Part shown: piece after piece, positions 36,312-44,696 of the stretch
Layout of the letters: every line of letters starts with the position of its first letter
Position numbering within the stretch: the first letter of the stretch is position 1
NCBI GenBank assembly: GCA_027487795.1
Contig: JAIYCX010000036.1
Location: 62,001 to 126,000 of the forward strand
Origin: Pseudomonadota bacterium
Lineage (GTDB): Bacteria; Bdellovibrionota_C; UBA2361; SZUA-149; DAOLCO01
Direction: 5' to 3'
DNA: 64,000 nucleotides
Program-made: the position numbers and the translations under genes
The notes under the pieces: model-generated
Told to the model about the DNA's origin: nothing
The model's input: only the letters and a program-made list of their open reading frames with translations
Databases searched by the model: none

Positions 36312-36892
36312 ATAAGCTTCTTTAACATTCCAGCGACATCATCAAGAGCAGATCCATCCTTGTCTTTATCAAGAAATGAATTTGCTAAAGCCATAAGACC
36401 ACCAGTTGAGTCGTTAGTGTTATCAGTATCGCTAGTAGAAGAGGTAAAAGAAGTGATTAAAGAACTTAATCCACCACCCTGCTTCATAAATGCTGCTAAT
36501 AAAGTAGTACTTAAAGTAGGTAGAATTTTAGCTAATATATCTTGAGTTATTCCAGAGTTGGAAGCTAAATTCTGTATAGTACTAGAAATTTTTGACTCAC
36601 CACCTGAGATCAAAGCTAAGATGCTATTTCCAGCATCAGATACGCTATCCGTAGTCTTGCCAGCGGCTAAAGAATTAATATCAATCTTTTGAGCTGCTCC
36701 TAGTAATGTAGTGAATACAGAAGTGTCATTAATGCCGTTATAAATAGCATCCTTTACCAAGGGCAAAATTGAAGCTCCGAGTCCATTAAGTTGCTCGGTC
36801 GTTACATTATGTTCCGCTGTTATAGACTTCAAGACATCGCCAAACCCAGCACCTGCAAACATAGACATAATGTTAGTATTATCATTTGTCAT
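36308..36892 (-). CDS. DUF937 (YidB-like) family protein
   Basis: A 194-residue, alanine/glycine/serine-rich helical protein. The central ALISGGESKISSTIQNLASNSGI, the ILPTLSTTLLAAFMKQGGG block and the C-terminal FLDKDKDGSALDDVAGMLKKL are characteristic of DUF937 proteins. The function is unknown in the family. There is no signal peptide. It is transcribed towards the GT-like gene and sits downstream of hicBA after a 99-base gap without visible genes. Confidence 0.82.
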   Translation of the reverse strand: MTNDNTNIMSMFAGAGFGDVLKSITAEHNVTTEQLNGLGASILPLVKDAIYNGINDTSVFTTLLGAAQKIDINSLAAGKTTDSVSDAGNSILALISGGESKISSTIQNLASNSGITQDILAKILPTLSTTLLAAFMKQGGGLSSLITSFTSSTSDTDNTNDSTGGLMALANSFLDKDKDGSALDDVAGMLKKLI

Positions 36893-36991
36893 AAATTATC
36901 TCCTAGTATTTTGATGCTGAGTTAGCATTTTTCATTGATAAGATCAAATATTTCTAGGGTCTAACCATAGAGCAAGTATATTATTGGGCTA

Positions 36992-37216
36992 TTACTTCTT
37001 AGAAAAGACTCCAACATCAAGTTTTATATCTTTAGCTATTTGGCGAAGTAACAAAGGAGAAATATCTCTTCCTTGATGGAAAGGAACTGTGGTGCAGCGA
37101 CCATCTGCATGTCGAAACTGTTTATGTGAACCCTTCTGACGAGTTTCTACAAATCCTAAAGACTCAAGAATTTTTATGACTTCACGAGGTTTAAGAACTG
37201 GTAAATTAGAACCCAT
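36992..37216 (-). CDS. hicA: HicA-family mRNA interferase toxin
   Basis: A 74-residue protein with a double-stranded-RNA-binding-like fold. The catalytic histidine is in the typical QKGSHKQFRH motif after KILESLGFVETR, and the C-terminal half has TVPFHQGRDISPLLLRQIAKDI. In type II HicBA systems it cleaves mRNA. It begins three bases after the HicB stop, so the pair is one operon with the antitoxin first. Confidence 0.92.
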   Translation of the reverse strand: MGSNLPVLKPREVIKILESLGFVETRQKGSHKQFRHADGRCTTVPFHQGRDISPLLLRQIAKDIKLDVGVFSKK

Positions 37217-37219
37217 TCG

Positions 37220-37426
37220 TTATGCTGCTAGTGTGTCGATACCAACAAATTCTGATGCAAGCTCTGGCTCGCCGTCTTCTAAAAGCATTTCCAAAACTTC
37301 CTGAAGATTTTTATGAAGTTCATCTCTAGTTTCACCTTGAGAATGGCATCCTGGAAAACCTGGAACATAGCCGACATAAAAGCCTGTTTCTCCGCATTTT
37401 TCGACAATTGCTGTATACTTTTTCAT
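37220..37426 (-). CDS. hicB: HicB-family antitoxin, short form
   Basis: A 68-residue protein with the partial RNase H fold of HicB: KKYTAIVEKC, GFYVGYVPGFPGCHSQGET and DELHKNLQEVLEMLLEDG. It has no C-terminal ribbon-helix-helix or HTH extension, so it is the short form. DNA binding for autoregulation would need the complex or another factor. It precedes hicA and has its own likely promoter. Confidence 0.92.
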   Translation of the reverse strand: MKKYTAIVEKCGETGFYVGYVPGFPGCHSQGETRDELHKNLQEVLEMLLEDGEPELASEFVGIDTLAA

Positions 37427-37460
37427 ACTAAGTACCTGTAATATTTAATGGTGCCTTTAT

Positions 37461-37469
37461 ATTATACCA
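37461..37469 (-). promoter_or_regulatory. Extended -10 promoter for hicBA
   Basis: On the minus strand the sequence reads TGG-TATAAT (37469-37461): a perfect -10 hexamer with an extended TGn. It lies about 35 bases before the hicB ATG. No good -35 is seen at 17 bases, which fits extended -10 promoters. Confidence 0.5.
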
Positions 37470-37495
37470 CTTTTGACAATTACTTGCTAGGAATC

Positions 37496-38227
37496 CTAAT
37501 CCACTAACCCTAACAAAGACTCTTCTATATCAGGAACTTCGTGGTTGATAATCTCAAGCTCAGTACAACCTTTTAAATACTTCTCTGTCTTTATACCAAT
37601 TGTAAGCAATTTTAATTTAATATTATGCTGATCTAAGTTCAAAGTCTTTAATTTAGAATATAAACCATTATCCTTTAAAAAAATCTGCGCGGCGTTAACA
37701 CTATAGAGCGATACATATAGTATAGTATTTGAAATAGAAGTAAGTTCTGTTAGATCAGTATTCGTTGTAATACTTTCTACAACATTATAAGTTAACTTTT
37801 TCTCAAAGTTTACACCAAGTGATTGAAGAGAATTAGATAAGAAATCAGATGAAGTATTACCTTGGAATAATAATACCTTTAAATCAGTGTTCTTATAAAT
37901 ACTGATAAACTCTTCAATAAAATTTTCTTCCGTTTCCTTCTTAGGGATAAAAGAAACTTTGTAACCTAAATCTTCTATGAGTTTTGCTGTTTTTTTACCG
38001 ATACATGCAATTTTAAGATTTTTAATAAGTTCCAAACTTTCAGGATAAACAGAATTTTGACTGGTAATAAAACACCAATTAAAAAGCTGCTCGGATTCTA
38101 GTTTCGGTATTACTTTTTCTACAGAATAAAGTGGACATGAAATTAGATGAATATCCAAATTACTAAACTTAGATATTAAAGCCTGATTCTGATTTTCAGT
38201 TCTAGTAAGTATTACAACTTTATTCAT
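37496..38227 (-). CDS. hemD: Uroporphyrinogen-III synthase
   Basis: Closes the linear hydroxymethylbilane to uroporphyrinogen III. The sequence is divergent, as is usual for the family. It shows the two-domain pattern with the FITSQNSV (S/T-S-x-N-A/S-V) motif, ACIGKKTAKLIEDLGY and the second-domain LLFQGNTSSDFL, plus a late TIGIKTEKYL. The length of 243 residues is normal. It is the last gene of the ccm-containing operon and overlaps the GT2 gene by 8 bases, linking heme synthesis with cytochrome c maturation. Confidence 0.82.
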   Translation of the reverse strand: MNKVVILTRTENQNQALISKFSNLDIHLISCPLYSVEKVIPKLESEQLFNWCFITSQNSVYPESLELIKNLKIACIGKKTAKLIEDLGYKVSFIPKKETEENFIEEFISIYKNTDLKVLLFQGNTSSDFLSNSLQSLGVNFEKKLTYNVVESITTNTDLTELTSISNTILYVSLYSVNAAQIFLKDNGLYSKLKTLNLDQHNIKLKLLTIGIKTEKYLKGCTELEIINHEVPDIEESLLGLVD

Positions 38228-39155
38228 AGCTTAAATTTGGATTTTTATACTCCATATTATACTTACTATCTAAGAGATGTTTAAACATTCCATTAGAAAA
38301 ATCTGATATATCGAATTTATCTATTTTATTAATTAGAGCATTATAAATCTCAACTTCTATATTATTATTTCTTTTGATAGCGCCATTTAATAAAATATTG
38401 AGTTTGGAAGTCAGTACTTCTTTTACTGCTGTAATTTTAGGATGAGTACTATTATTAATCATAAACTTAATTAAAGCATAAACTCTAAATCTATCAATTG
38501 CTACTTCACTTTTTGATAATTGTAAGTTCGGCCCAGAGTATTTATTTACTAACTCTTCTTCAATAAAACCAACTTCTAAATAGGCTGTAATTCTAAGCCA
38601 TAGATCATAATCTTCACATATTCTTAAGTCTTCATCAAACATCCCAAATTCTTCAAATACATCTTTTTTGATTAATACGGCTGATGGGCATATTGAGCAG
38701 ATATTTAAAGAATGAAGAAAAATATCTCCTCCTCTTGGCATAAGATGTTTTGGAGTTTGTACGTGCTGACCCTCCCTAATCCATCTTTCCTTAGTATGTA
38801 AGAGTCTGCAAGCCGAATTTATTCTAAGATAATTAATCTGTTCTAATAATTTATTAGGAAACCATTCGTCATCAGAATCTAAAAAAGCATAGTACTCCCC
38901 TCTTCCAAGTTTAATTCCTAGATTTCTAGCACTTGATACTCCTAAGTTTTTAGTCTCTTGATATAAAATATTATCATACATACTGATAAATTCTTTTAAA
39001 TCTGAATAATCAGAAGTTGAACCATCATTTATTATATAAATCTCAAAATCTTTATAACTTTGGGATAGTACAGATTTTATAGCTCTGACAGTAAGCTGAG
39101 GCCTTTCGAATGTGGGAATAACAACAGTTACAAGTGGATCAAAACTAGTTTTCAA
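38220..39155 (-). CDS. GT2 family glycosyltransferase
   Basis: A 311-residue GT-A fold enzyme. The N-terminal VTVVIPTFERPQLTVRAIKSVLSQ and IYIINDGSTSD match the nucleotide-sugar-binding half. The DxD-type motif is FLDSDDEWFP, and ICEDYDLWLRI holds the typical ED-Y-D-LW acceptor/base motif. The sugar and acceptor are unknown. It overlaps hemD (8 bases) and engB (11 bases), so it belongs to the long operon, although its function looks unrelated. Confidence 0.9.
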   Translation of the reverse strand: MKTSFDPLVTVVIPTFERPQLTVRAIKSVLSQSYKDFEIYIINDGSTSDYSDLKEFISMYDNILYQETKNLGVSSARNLGIKLGRGEYYAFLDSDDEWFPNKLLEQINYLRINSACRLLHTKERWIREGQHVQTPKHLMPRGGDIFLHSLNICSICPSAVLIKKDVFEEFGMFDEDLRICEDYDLWLRITAYLEVGFIEEELVNKYSGPNLQLSKSEVAIDRFRVYALIKFMINNSTHPKITAVKEVLTSKLNILLNGAIKRNNNIEVEIYNALINKIDKFDISDFSNGMFKHLLDSKYNMEYKNPNLSYE

Positions 39156-39798
39156 AGTAGTTAAAAAGTAACTTCCTTAATTCTTGCATTCCTGATTCCT
39201 TCAAACCTTTAGCATCTCCAGACATAGTACTAGAAACTGGTAATATTGAAGACTTATCAATACCTGTAACAGTAGAAAAATAATTTACTCTTTTAGTAAT
39301 TTCATTTTTTGAGATTTTATCTTTTTTAGTAAGGCATAGAACTATTCCATGACCTTCACTAATTTGTATAACTTTCTCCTCTTCCGGCCCTAAGTCCCTT
39401 CTAATGTCCTGTAAAAGAATCACACATTGAATATGTTTTCTTAAAATTAGATAATCAGATAGTAATGAAGATAAATCCCCCTTCTTATCTTTTGATAATT
39501 TAGCAAAACCAAAACCAGGTAAATCTACTAACATTCCTGTTTTTGTATTACTTTTGGCATCATCAGCATTAGCTAGTTCATCCCTGATAGTAACCTCATA
39601 GAAACATAAAACTTTAGTAACCCCCGGTGTTCTTCCTACGCGAGCTAGTTTAGTTCTCGCTAGAACTGCATTGATTAGACTAGATTTACCAACATTTGAT
39701 CTACCTAAAAAGCATACTTCTGCTAATTTAGATTTAGGGAAAGATTTTTTAGAATCTGAAGAAAATTTAAAGTCAGACTTAATTACAGTATATGACAT
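39145..39798 (-). CDS. engB: Ribosome biogenesis GTPase EngB (YsxC/YihA)
   Basis: TRAFAC GTPase needed for 50S subunit assembly. G1 is GRSNVGKSSLINAVL, G2 contains TPGVT, G3 is DLPGFGFAKL and G4 is LTKKDK. The length of 217 residues is normal. Its ATG overlaps the stop of ccmD by one base (TAATG), a coupling that ties it to the ccm genes upstream. Confidence 0.96.
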   Translation of the reverse strand: MSYTVIKSDFKFSSDSKKSFPKSKLAEVCFLGRSNVGKSSLINAVLARTKLARVGRTPGVTKVLCFYEVTIRDELANADDAKSNTKTGMLVDLPGFGFAKLSKDKKGDLSSLLSDYLILRKHIQCVILLQDIRRDLGPEEEKVIQISEGHGIVLCLTKKDKISKNEITKRVNYFSTVTGIDKSSILPVSSTMSGDAKGLKESGMQELRKLLFNYFEN

Positions 39799-39944
39799 TA
39801 TTCCCCAGTATTATTAATTGTATTTTTATCAAGACTTTTTTCAATAGTCTTTAGTCGCATATTTATTCTAAGCATAAATATGAAAATAAAAATCCAGAAA
39901 GCAAAGTATCCCCAGAATAGTTCTTCGTATGTATTTGGTATCAT
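39798..39944 (-). CDS. ccmD: CcmD, small heme exporter component (48 aa)
   Basis: A short open frame on the minus strand between ccmC and engB. It encodes 48 residues: MIPNTYEEL, then one transmembrane helix (FWGYFAFWIFIFIFML), then a basic tail (RINMRLKTIEKSL). This is the expected size and layout of CcmD, which stabilises the CcmABC-CcmE complex that loads heme onto CcmE. Synteny is decisive: five bases after ccmC, with its stop overlapping engB by one base. Confidence 0.85.
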   Translation of the reverse strand: MIPNTYEELFWGYFAFWIFIFIFMLRINMRLKTIEKSLDKNTINNTGE

Positions 39945-39949
39945 AGTAA

Positions 39950-40669
39950 TTATATATTAGTGTTATATGACTGAATAAATAAATCTTTCTTATAAATCTT
40001 TAATAGATTTTCATTTTTCTCTAACAAGTAGAAAATCCTTACTAACCATAAAGAAAAAATCATAATCGAAATATTTGAAGATACTAAAGCTAGAACATAG
40101 CTTGAATCTTTTAGGCCTTGCTTTGCAACTACTTCTGGATGTAATTGTTGTGTTCTATCTAGTAACTTGATTGAAAAGATAACTATTGGTACCTGTAAAG
40201 AAGAGATTATACCTAGCGTACTTAGTATGCTACTTTTTGCTTTTTCAGTAGTGAACTTGATATTCGATTCCAGATATAAATAAGCTCCTAAAATCAACCA
40301 AAGAACTAAAACAGATACTAGTCTTGGCTCCCATCTCCACCAAGTATTCCAGGAAGAATGACCCCAGATCATTCCTGTAACAAGTACTATTGATGAAAAT
40401 AAAAAAGCAACCTTCGCTGACGAAACTTGTAAGTATATTAATCTTTGATCTTTAAAAGATAAATAACAGATACTTGAAATGAAGACTAAAAATAAAGCAG
40501 TATACGTTGCTATGGCTGAGCCAACATGAAAGTAGAGAATTTTTTGGACAGGCCCCATCACGACTTCTTCTACTGAATATAAAAAAGCTAAATATAAGGA
40601 GATAGCAATACCAATAAACGATAATGTAGCTAGTAATTCATCTATGTACTTTAAGTTAGATATTTTCAT
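39950..40669 (-). CDS. ccmC: Heme exporter protein CcmC
   Basis: Six-helix inner-membrane protein of the heme-handling family. The tryptophan-rich WWD motif reads WGHSSWNTWWRWEPRL, and a heme-ligand histidine lies in YFHVGSA, with another in QLHPE late in the protein. CcmC attaches heme to CcmE. The length of 239 residues is normal. It follows ccmB by 8 bases and precedes ccmD. Confidence 0.96.
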   Translation of the reverse strand: MKISNLKYIDELLATLSFIGIAISLYLAFLYSVEEVVMGPVQKILYFHVGSAIATYTALFLVFISSICYLSFKDQRLIYLQVSSAKVAFLFSSIVLVTGMIWGHSSWNTWWRWEPRLVSVLVLWLILGAYLYLESNIKFTTEKAKSSILSTLGIISSLQVPIVIFSIKLLDRTQQLHPEVVAKQGLKDSSYVLALVSSNISIMIFSLWLVRIFYLLEKNENLLKIYKKDLFIQSYNTNI

Positions 40670-40677
40670 TTGTTCTA

Positions 40678-41376
40678 TTATATTTTTCTGCCTATGCCGG
40701 TAATTAAAAATTTAAATAGTCTCGGTGCAAATAAAAGTAATATTATACTTAATCCTAAAATGAGTTTTAACCAATATTCTGCATCGTTAAAACTGCCTGT
40801 TAAAAATACACTTTCTGAAATTTGCAAAGTTGCAGTACTAAGTAAAATTAATAAAGGAAAACTTATTATTGGCATTATTACTTCTGCCTTATTTCCGGAT
40901 ATTGAGATTATAGCACAAAGTTCACTGATCACAGCTAGGCATGGTATTGCAATACTACAATAAGTTAAAGCCGCGAAAAGACGAGCTGTTAAATCTGGTA
41001 TAGCTAGTAAGAAAACTAAGATAAATGCTTGTGAATACAACAGAAGTAATGAAACTAAGATACCAGTAATTAACTTTGAATAGAATATTTTAGTTTCTGA
41101 AACTCCTAGTAATAACTGAGAATAAAAAATACCCTTTTCTATTTCTTCCCGATTAGATTTTAGAAAAAATCTAAAAATAGAAGTTACATATAAAGTCCAG
41201 AAGGCTGGCAGCAATATTTCAACTAAACTATTTGATAGATCTGGTACGTATCGCACTAAAATACATAATAAAAATGTAAATGAAGAGCCATAAACCAGCA
41301 TTTCTAATATACCGCCGTCACGAACAGTGATGAAGTATTCCTTCTTGAGTAAATGTGAAAATTTAGTCTTCATCAT
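40678..41376 (-). CDS. ccmB: Heme exporter ABC permease CcmB
   Basis: A 232-residue protein with about six transmembrane helices, an N-terminal LLKKEYFITVRDGG segment and the conserved LLLGVSETKIFYSKLITG loop. It forms the membrane part of the CcmAB ATPase that releases holo-CcmE from CcmC. It overlaps ccmA by 14 bases. Confidence 0.93.
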   Translation of the reverse strand: MMKTKFSHLLKKEYFITVRDGGILEMLVYGSSFTFLLCILVRYVPDLSNSLVEILLPAFWTLYVTSIFRFFLKSNREEIEKGIFYSQLLLGVSETKIFYSKLITGILVSLLLLYSQAFILVFLLAIPDLTARLFAALTYCSIAIPCLAVISELCAIISISGNKAEVIMPIISFPLLILLSTATLQISESVFLTGSFNDAEYWLKLILGLSIILLLFAPRLFKFLITGIGRKI

Positions 41377-41935
41377 TTCTCCCTAGAGTAACAGTAGAGG
41401 AATGAAAATTACTAAATAATTCACTTTCATGAGTAGCAAGAATTATTTTTTTCCCAATCTTTGAAATTTGCTCTAAGAATCTAACAAAATCTAATTTAGC
41501 AGTATGATCAAGATGACTAGTAGGTTCATCAAAAAATAACCATTTTTTGTCACTACCAAGAACTCTGTTTAAAGCAATTTTTTGCAATTCTCCACTAGAT
41601 AAATTGGATACTTTCTTTTTTAGAATTTGTTTTAAAGAAAAAAAACTAGAACTATCAAAATTAAAAACATTTTGGTTTTCACTGACGGTGAGTTGACCAT
41701 AAAGAGCATAACCTAAACTATCCGAAAAATAATTTTCACTGAAATCATTTGGAAAAGTTATGCTACCCTGATCTATAGTAACTTCTTTTTGTATTATTTT
41801 AAGTAGAGTACTTTTACCGGAACCGTTATTACCTGTAATTAAAGTTAGATAACTTAATCCTAACTCACAAGAAATATTAGACAGCACAGGTCTGTCTTCG
41901 TAGAACTTCCAAATATTATTAAAATGAATACTCAA
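41363..41935 (-). CDS. ccmA: Heme exporter ATPase CcmA
   Basis: ABC ATPase of 190 residues. Walker A is GNNGSGKSTLLK, the signature is LSSGELQKIALNR, Walker B is WLFFDEPTSHLD, and the switch histidine is in ATHES. It is slightly shorter than average but complete. Its energy releases CcmE from the CcmC complex. Confidence 0.94.
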   Translation of the reverse strand: MSIHFNNIWKFYEDRPVLSNISCELGLSYLTLITGNNGSGKSTLLKIIQKEVTIDQGSITFPNDFSENYFSDSLGYALYGQLTVSENQNVFNFDSSSFFSLKQILKKKVSNLSSGELQKIALNRVLGSDKKWLFFDEPTSHLDHTAKLDFVRFLEQISKIGKKIILATHESELFSNFHSSTVTLGRNDED

Positions 41936-41937
41936 TC

Positions 41938-42213
41938 TTAAATAGCTTTACTACTAGCATCTAGTAACAAAAGTTTCATCCGATACTCATACTCTTGCTC
42001 ATCTATTTGCCCGATAGACTTAAGCTCAGATAGTTCTTGTAGTTCATCTTTATATCTTTCTTGAAGTGCATGAGTATCTTTTAATAATAACTCATTAGAA
42101 TCTTCCTTATCAGAGCTAATAGCATTTGATTCAGATAAAAGTGGGGTTAAGATGAAATATGACACCCAAAATGATATTATTCCTGTAATGGGTATTGTTA
42201 AATCTAAGCTCAT
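41938..42213 (-). CDS. CcmI-like or hypothetical small membrane protein
   Basis: A 91-residue protein with one N-terminal transmembrane helix (ITGIISFWVSYFILTPLL) and a charged coiled-coil tail ending in a YEYRMKLLLLDA segment. That tail resembles the short C-terminal helical element of truncated CcmI/CcmH-type proteins. The position between ccmF and ccmA suggests a heme-lyase accessory, but the similarity is weak. It overlaps ccmF by 4 bases (ATGA). Confidence 0.65.
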   Translation of the reverse strand: MSLDLTIPITGIISFWVSYFILTPLLSESNAISSDKEDSNELLLKDTHALQERYKDELQELSELKSIGQIDEQEYEYRMKLLLLDASSKAI

Positions 42214-44240
42214 TTTACCTCTTGTGGTAATGAATTTGTTGTTTTTGAAAAATTTGCAGTAGTTAAAAATAAATAATTACTTTCAAATACTAGTATTAGT
42301 GAACCTAAGATTATTATAATTGAACTAAACCAAACCCAAATTTGAAGCGGGTTTATAAATACTTTTAAAATAACATTTTTATAAGGTGTTTTCCCATCGG
42401 TAGTTACATCCTCAAGTCCGGCTAGAGCCACATATAAATCTTCCTTAAGTGTCGACTTAATATCTACTTCAGTAGTGATTTCTTGTTTTTGTGTATATAT
42501 TCTCTTTTCTGGATGTAAGACAAAAAGTAATTTATTATTATTGTTATATACTTCTATGTCTGCAATAAGTGCTCCGTAGGCTGGATTTCTTTCTTCCCTT
42601 ATTCCAGTAACTTTTAACTGATAATTTTTTATAGTTTCAGTTCCACCAATTGGTATAACAAGATCCCTTTCTGTCTTGTAAGCATAAGCTCCTGTAATTG
42701 CGATAGCAATCATGGCGACACCTATATGGATTATATGTGAGGCGTATATTCTTGGTTTACTTCTAAGTAATTTAATACTTTCCTTTGCAGTACTTTTACC
42801 GCTGATTAAACTCCTAGCTTTAGCTCTCCTATGCCATTCTAGTAAAAGTGCAGTAATCACGAAGAACGAAAGACCAAATGAAATTGCTGGTAAAATATTT
42901 ACGCCGTCAATCCAAATGCCTAATAATGTAATAATACTACCCATAATAAAAGGAACCCAAAAAGACCTCATTATACTTTTTACGGAATTACTTCTCCAGC
43001 CTACTAGAGGGCCAACTCCCATGAAAAATAATAATAGTAGAAATAAAGGCATATTAACCTTATTAAAAAATGGTGGTCCTACAACTATCTTTTCTCCGCT
43101 AGTAGCTTCACTAATGACAGGTAGAAGTACTCCCCAAATAGTGGCAAAAGTAATTGATAATAATAAAAGGTTATTAAATAAGAAAATAGCTTCTCTAGAT
43201 AAATAACTTTGCATTTTGCTTTCAGGCTTTAATAATTTAAATCTGAAGATTACAAGAGAAGTAACGATAAAAACACTGATTCCGATATAAACTAAAAATA
43301 CCCATCCGACATCTGTAGAGGCAAAGGCATGAACGCTTTGCACGATTCCACTTCTAGTTAAGAATGTTCCAAATACAGTTAGTAAGTATGTTAAAGATGC
43401 CAGTGCTATATTCCAAATTTTAAGCATTCCTCTATGTTCTTGAACCATTACAGAATGTAAAAATGCGGTTCCAGTTAACCACGGGAAAAATGAAGCATTT
43501 TCTACAGGATCCCAGGCCCAAAATCCTCCCCAGCCTAATTCTATATAAGCCCAGTTACCGCCTAGAATGATACCTGCTGTTAAAAAAGTCCAAGATATCA
43601 ATGTCCATCTACGAGTAATTTTAATCCAAGTAGTACTAAGATCAGAAGAGCATAGGGCAGCTAGTGAATAAGCAAAGGGAACTATAAAACCGGTAAAGCC
43701 AAGATATAACATTGGAGGATGAATCATCATTGAAGGGTTTTGTAACAATGGATTTAATCCCTGCCCGTTTGTGTGGATTATGCTAGCAGGAATTTCTCTA
43801 AATGGATTAGTTAAGAAAGTGACTACTAAAACAAAAAATAAGTTTGGATATGATAAACAAGGAATTAACCAACTTTTTAATCTTTCAGATGGGCCCTGTT
43901 TAGACATATTTACTGCTAGCAGCGTAAATAGTGACATAATAGACGCCCACAGCAACATTGATCCATCCATCCCTCCCCAGACTGCACTAATAAGATACAT
44001 CGGCTGCATGTCATTTGAAGAATGTTGCCAGACATAAAGATTAGAATAATTATTTGTTACAAAAAGTACACATAGTACAATTAGTGCAGTAATCATTATC
44101 CAAGAGAAACATCTTAAAGATTCTCTACTTGATATAATTAATCTTTTATCATTTTTAATAGCACCAATAGTACCTAGTACTAAAGAATAAGTAACAAGAA
44201 TTGTAGCTAATAAAAGAAGGAAACTTCCTAATGAATTCAT
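42210..44240 (-). CDS. ccmF: Heme lyase subunit CcmF
   Basis: Large inner-membrane protein (676 residues, about 15 helices) of the heme-handling family. The WWD region reads WAYIELGWGGFWAWDPVENAS. Conserved histidines are seen in MIHPPMLYLG and later in HIIHIGVAM. CcmF transfers heme from CcmE to apocytochrome c. It lies directly downstream of ccmE. Confidence 0.97.
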   Translation of the reverse strand: MNSLGSFLLLLATILVTYSLVLGTIGAIKNDKRLIISSRESLRCFSWIMITALIVLCVLFVTNNYSNLYVWQHSSNDMQPMYLISAVWGGMDGSMLLWASIMSLFTLLAVNMSKQGPSERLKSWLIPCLSYPNLFFVLVVTFLTNPFREIPASIIHTNGQGLNPLLQNPSMMIHPPMLYLGFTGFIVPFAYSLAALCSSDLSTTWIKITRRWTLISWTFLTAGIILGGNWAYIELGWGGFWAWDPVENASFFPWLTGTAFLHSVMVQEHRGMLKIWNIALASLTYLLTVFGTFLTRSGIVQSVHAFASTDVGWVFLVYIGISVFIVTSLVIFRFKLLKPESKMQSYLSREAIFLFNNLLLLSITFATIWGVLLPVISEATSGEKIVVGPPFFNKVNMPLFLLLLFFMGVGPLVGWRSNSVKSIMRSFWVPFIMGSIITLLGIWIDGVNILPAISFGLSFFVITALLLEWHRRAKARSLISGKSTAKESIKLLRSKPRIYASHIIHIGVAMIAIAITGAYAYKTERDLVIPIGGTETIKNYQLKVTGIREERNPAYGALIADIEVYNNNNKLLFVLHPEKRIYTQKQEITTEVDIKSTLKEDLYVALAGLEDVTTDGKTPYKNVILKVFINPLQIWVWFSSIIIILGSLILVFESNYLFLTTANFSKTTNSLPQEVK

Positions 44241-44246
44241 AATAGT

Positions 44247-44696
44247 TTAAAGTGTTTTGTTTATATTTTTAGTAGGATCTGGTGGTTCATATTTAGAAGG
44301 ACATTGAGTATTCAGCTGTGTCGCTAGAAAACCGTTATTGGGATCAAAGCTGCCTTCCATAATAACATCACGACCTGGCTTTAGAGTATCAGGCATAATA
44401 CCTAAGTAGGTAACTGGGATATTAATATTTTCATGATCATCGTTAGAAGCATTAGTTTTTTCATTCTTGCTGTCAACATCTCTAACTAAAAATTTTACTT
44501 CCCTTCTTGGACTAGTGGTAATAGAAATATCACCTTCTGTAAGCCTTGCTCCAAGTCTAACTTTATTACGTGGTTTAGTTTCTGAAGCTAATTCACTAAC
44601 AGTAACAACTTTATTAGAACTCTCTCCTATAGCTTGCTGTACAAGATAGCCTACAATTAATAAACTTAGAAAAATTGGAATTAGTATTTTTGTCAT
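44247..44696 (-). CDS. ccmE: Cytochrome c maturation protein CcmE, CxxxY variant
   Basis: Periplasmic heme chaperone of 149 residues: an N-terminal signal anchor (ILIPIFLSLLIVGYL), a beta-barrel core (KVRLGARLTEGDI, VTYLGIMPDTLKPG, VIMEGSFD) and a flexible tail. Typical CcmE binds heme through a histidine in an HxxxY motif. Here the equivalent residues are C132 and Y136 in CPSKY. This is the CxxxY subtype known from Desulfovibrio and archaea, where CcmH and CcmG are absent. The gene abuts the M23-like gene. Confidence 0.92.
   Translation of the reverse strand: MTKILIPIFLSLLIVGYLVQQAIGESSNKVVTVSELASETKPRNKVRLGARLTEGDISITTSPRREVKFLVRDVDSKNEKTNASNDDHENINIPVTYLGIMPDTLKPGRDVIMEGSFDPNNGFLATQLNTQCPSKYEPPDPTKNINKTL

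Noticed and set aside
42712..43206. Open frame of 164 codons on the plus strand
   Set aside because: It lies wholly inside ccmF on the other strand, which has clear WWD and histidine motifs, and its translation shows no domain.
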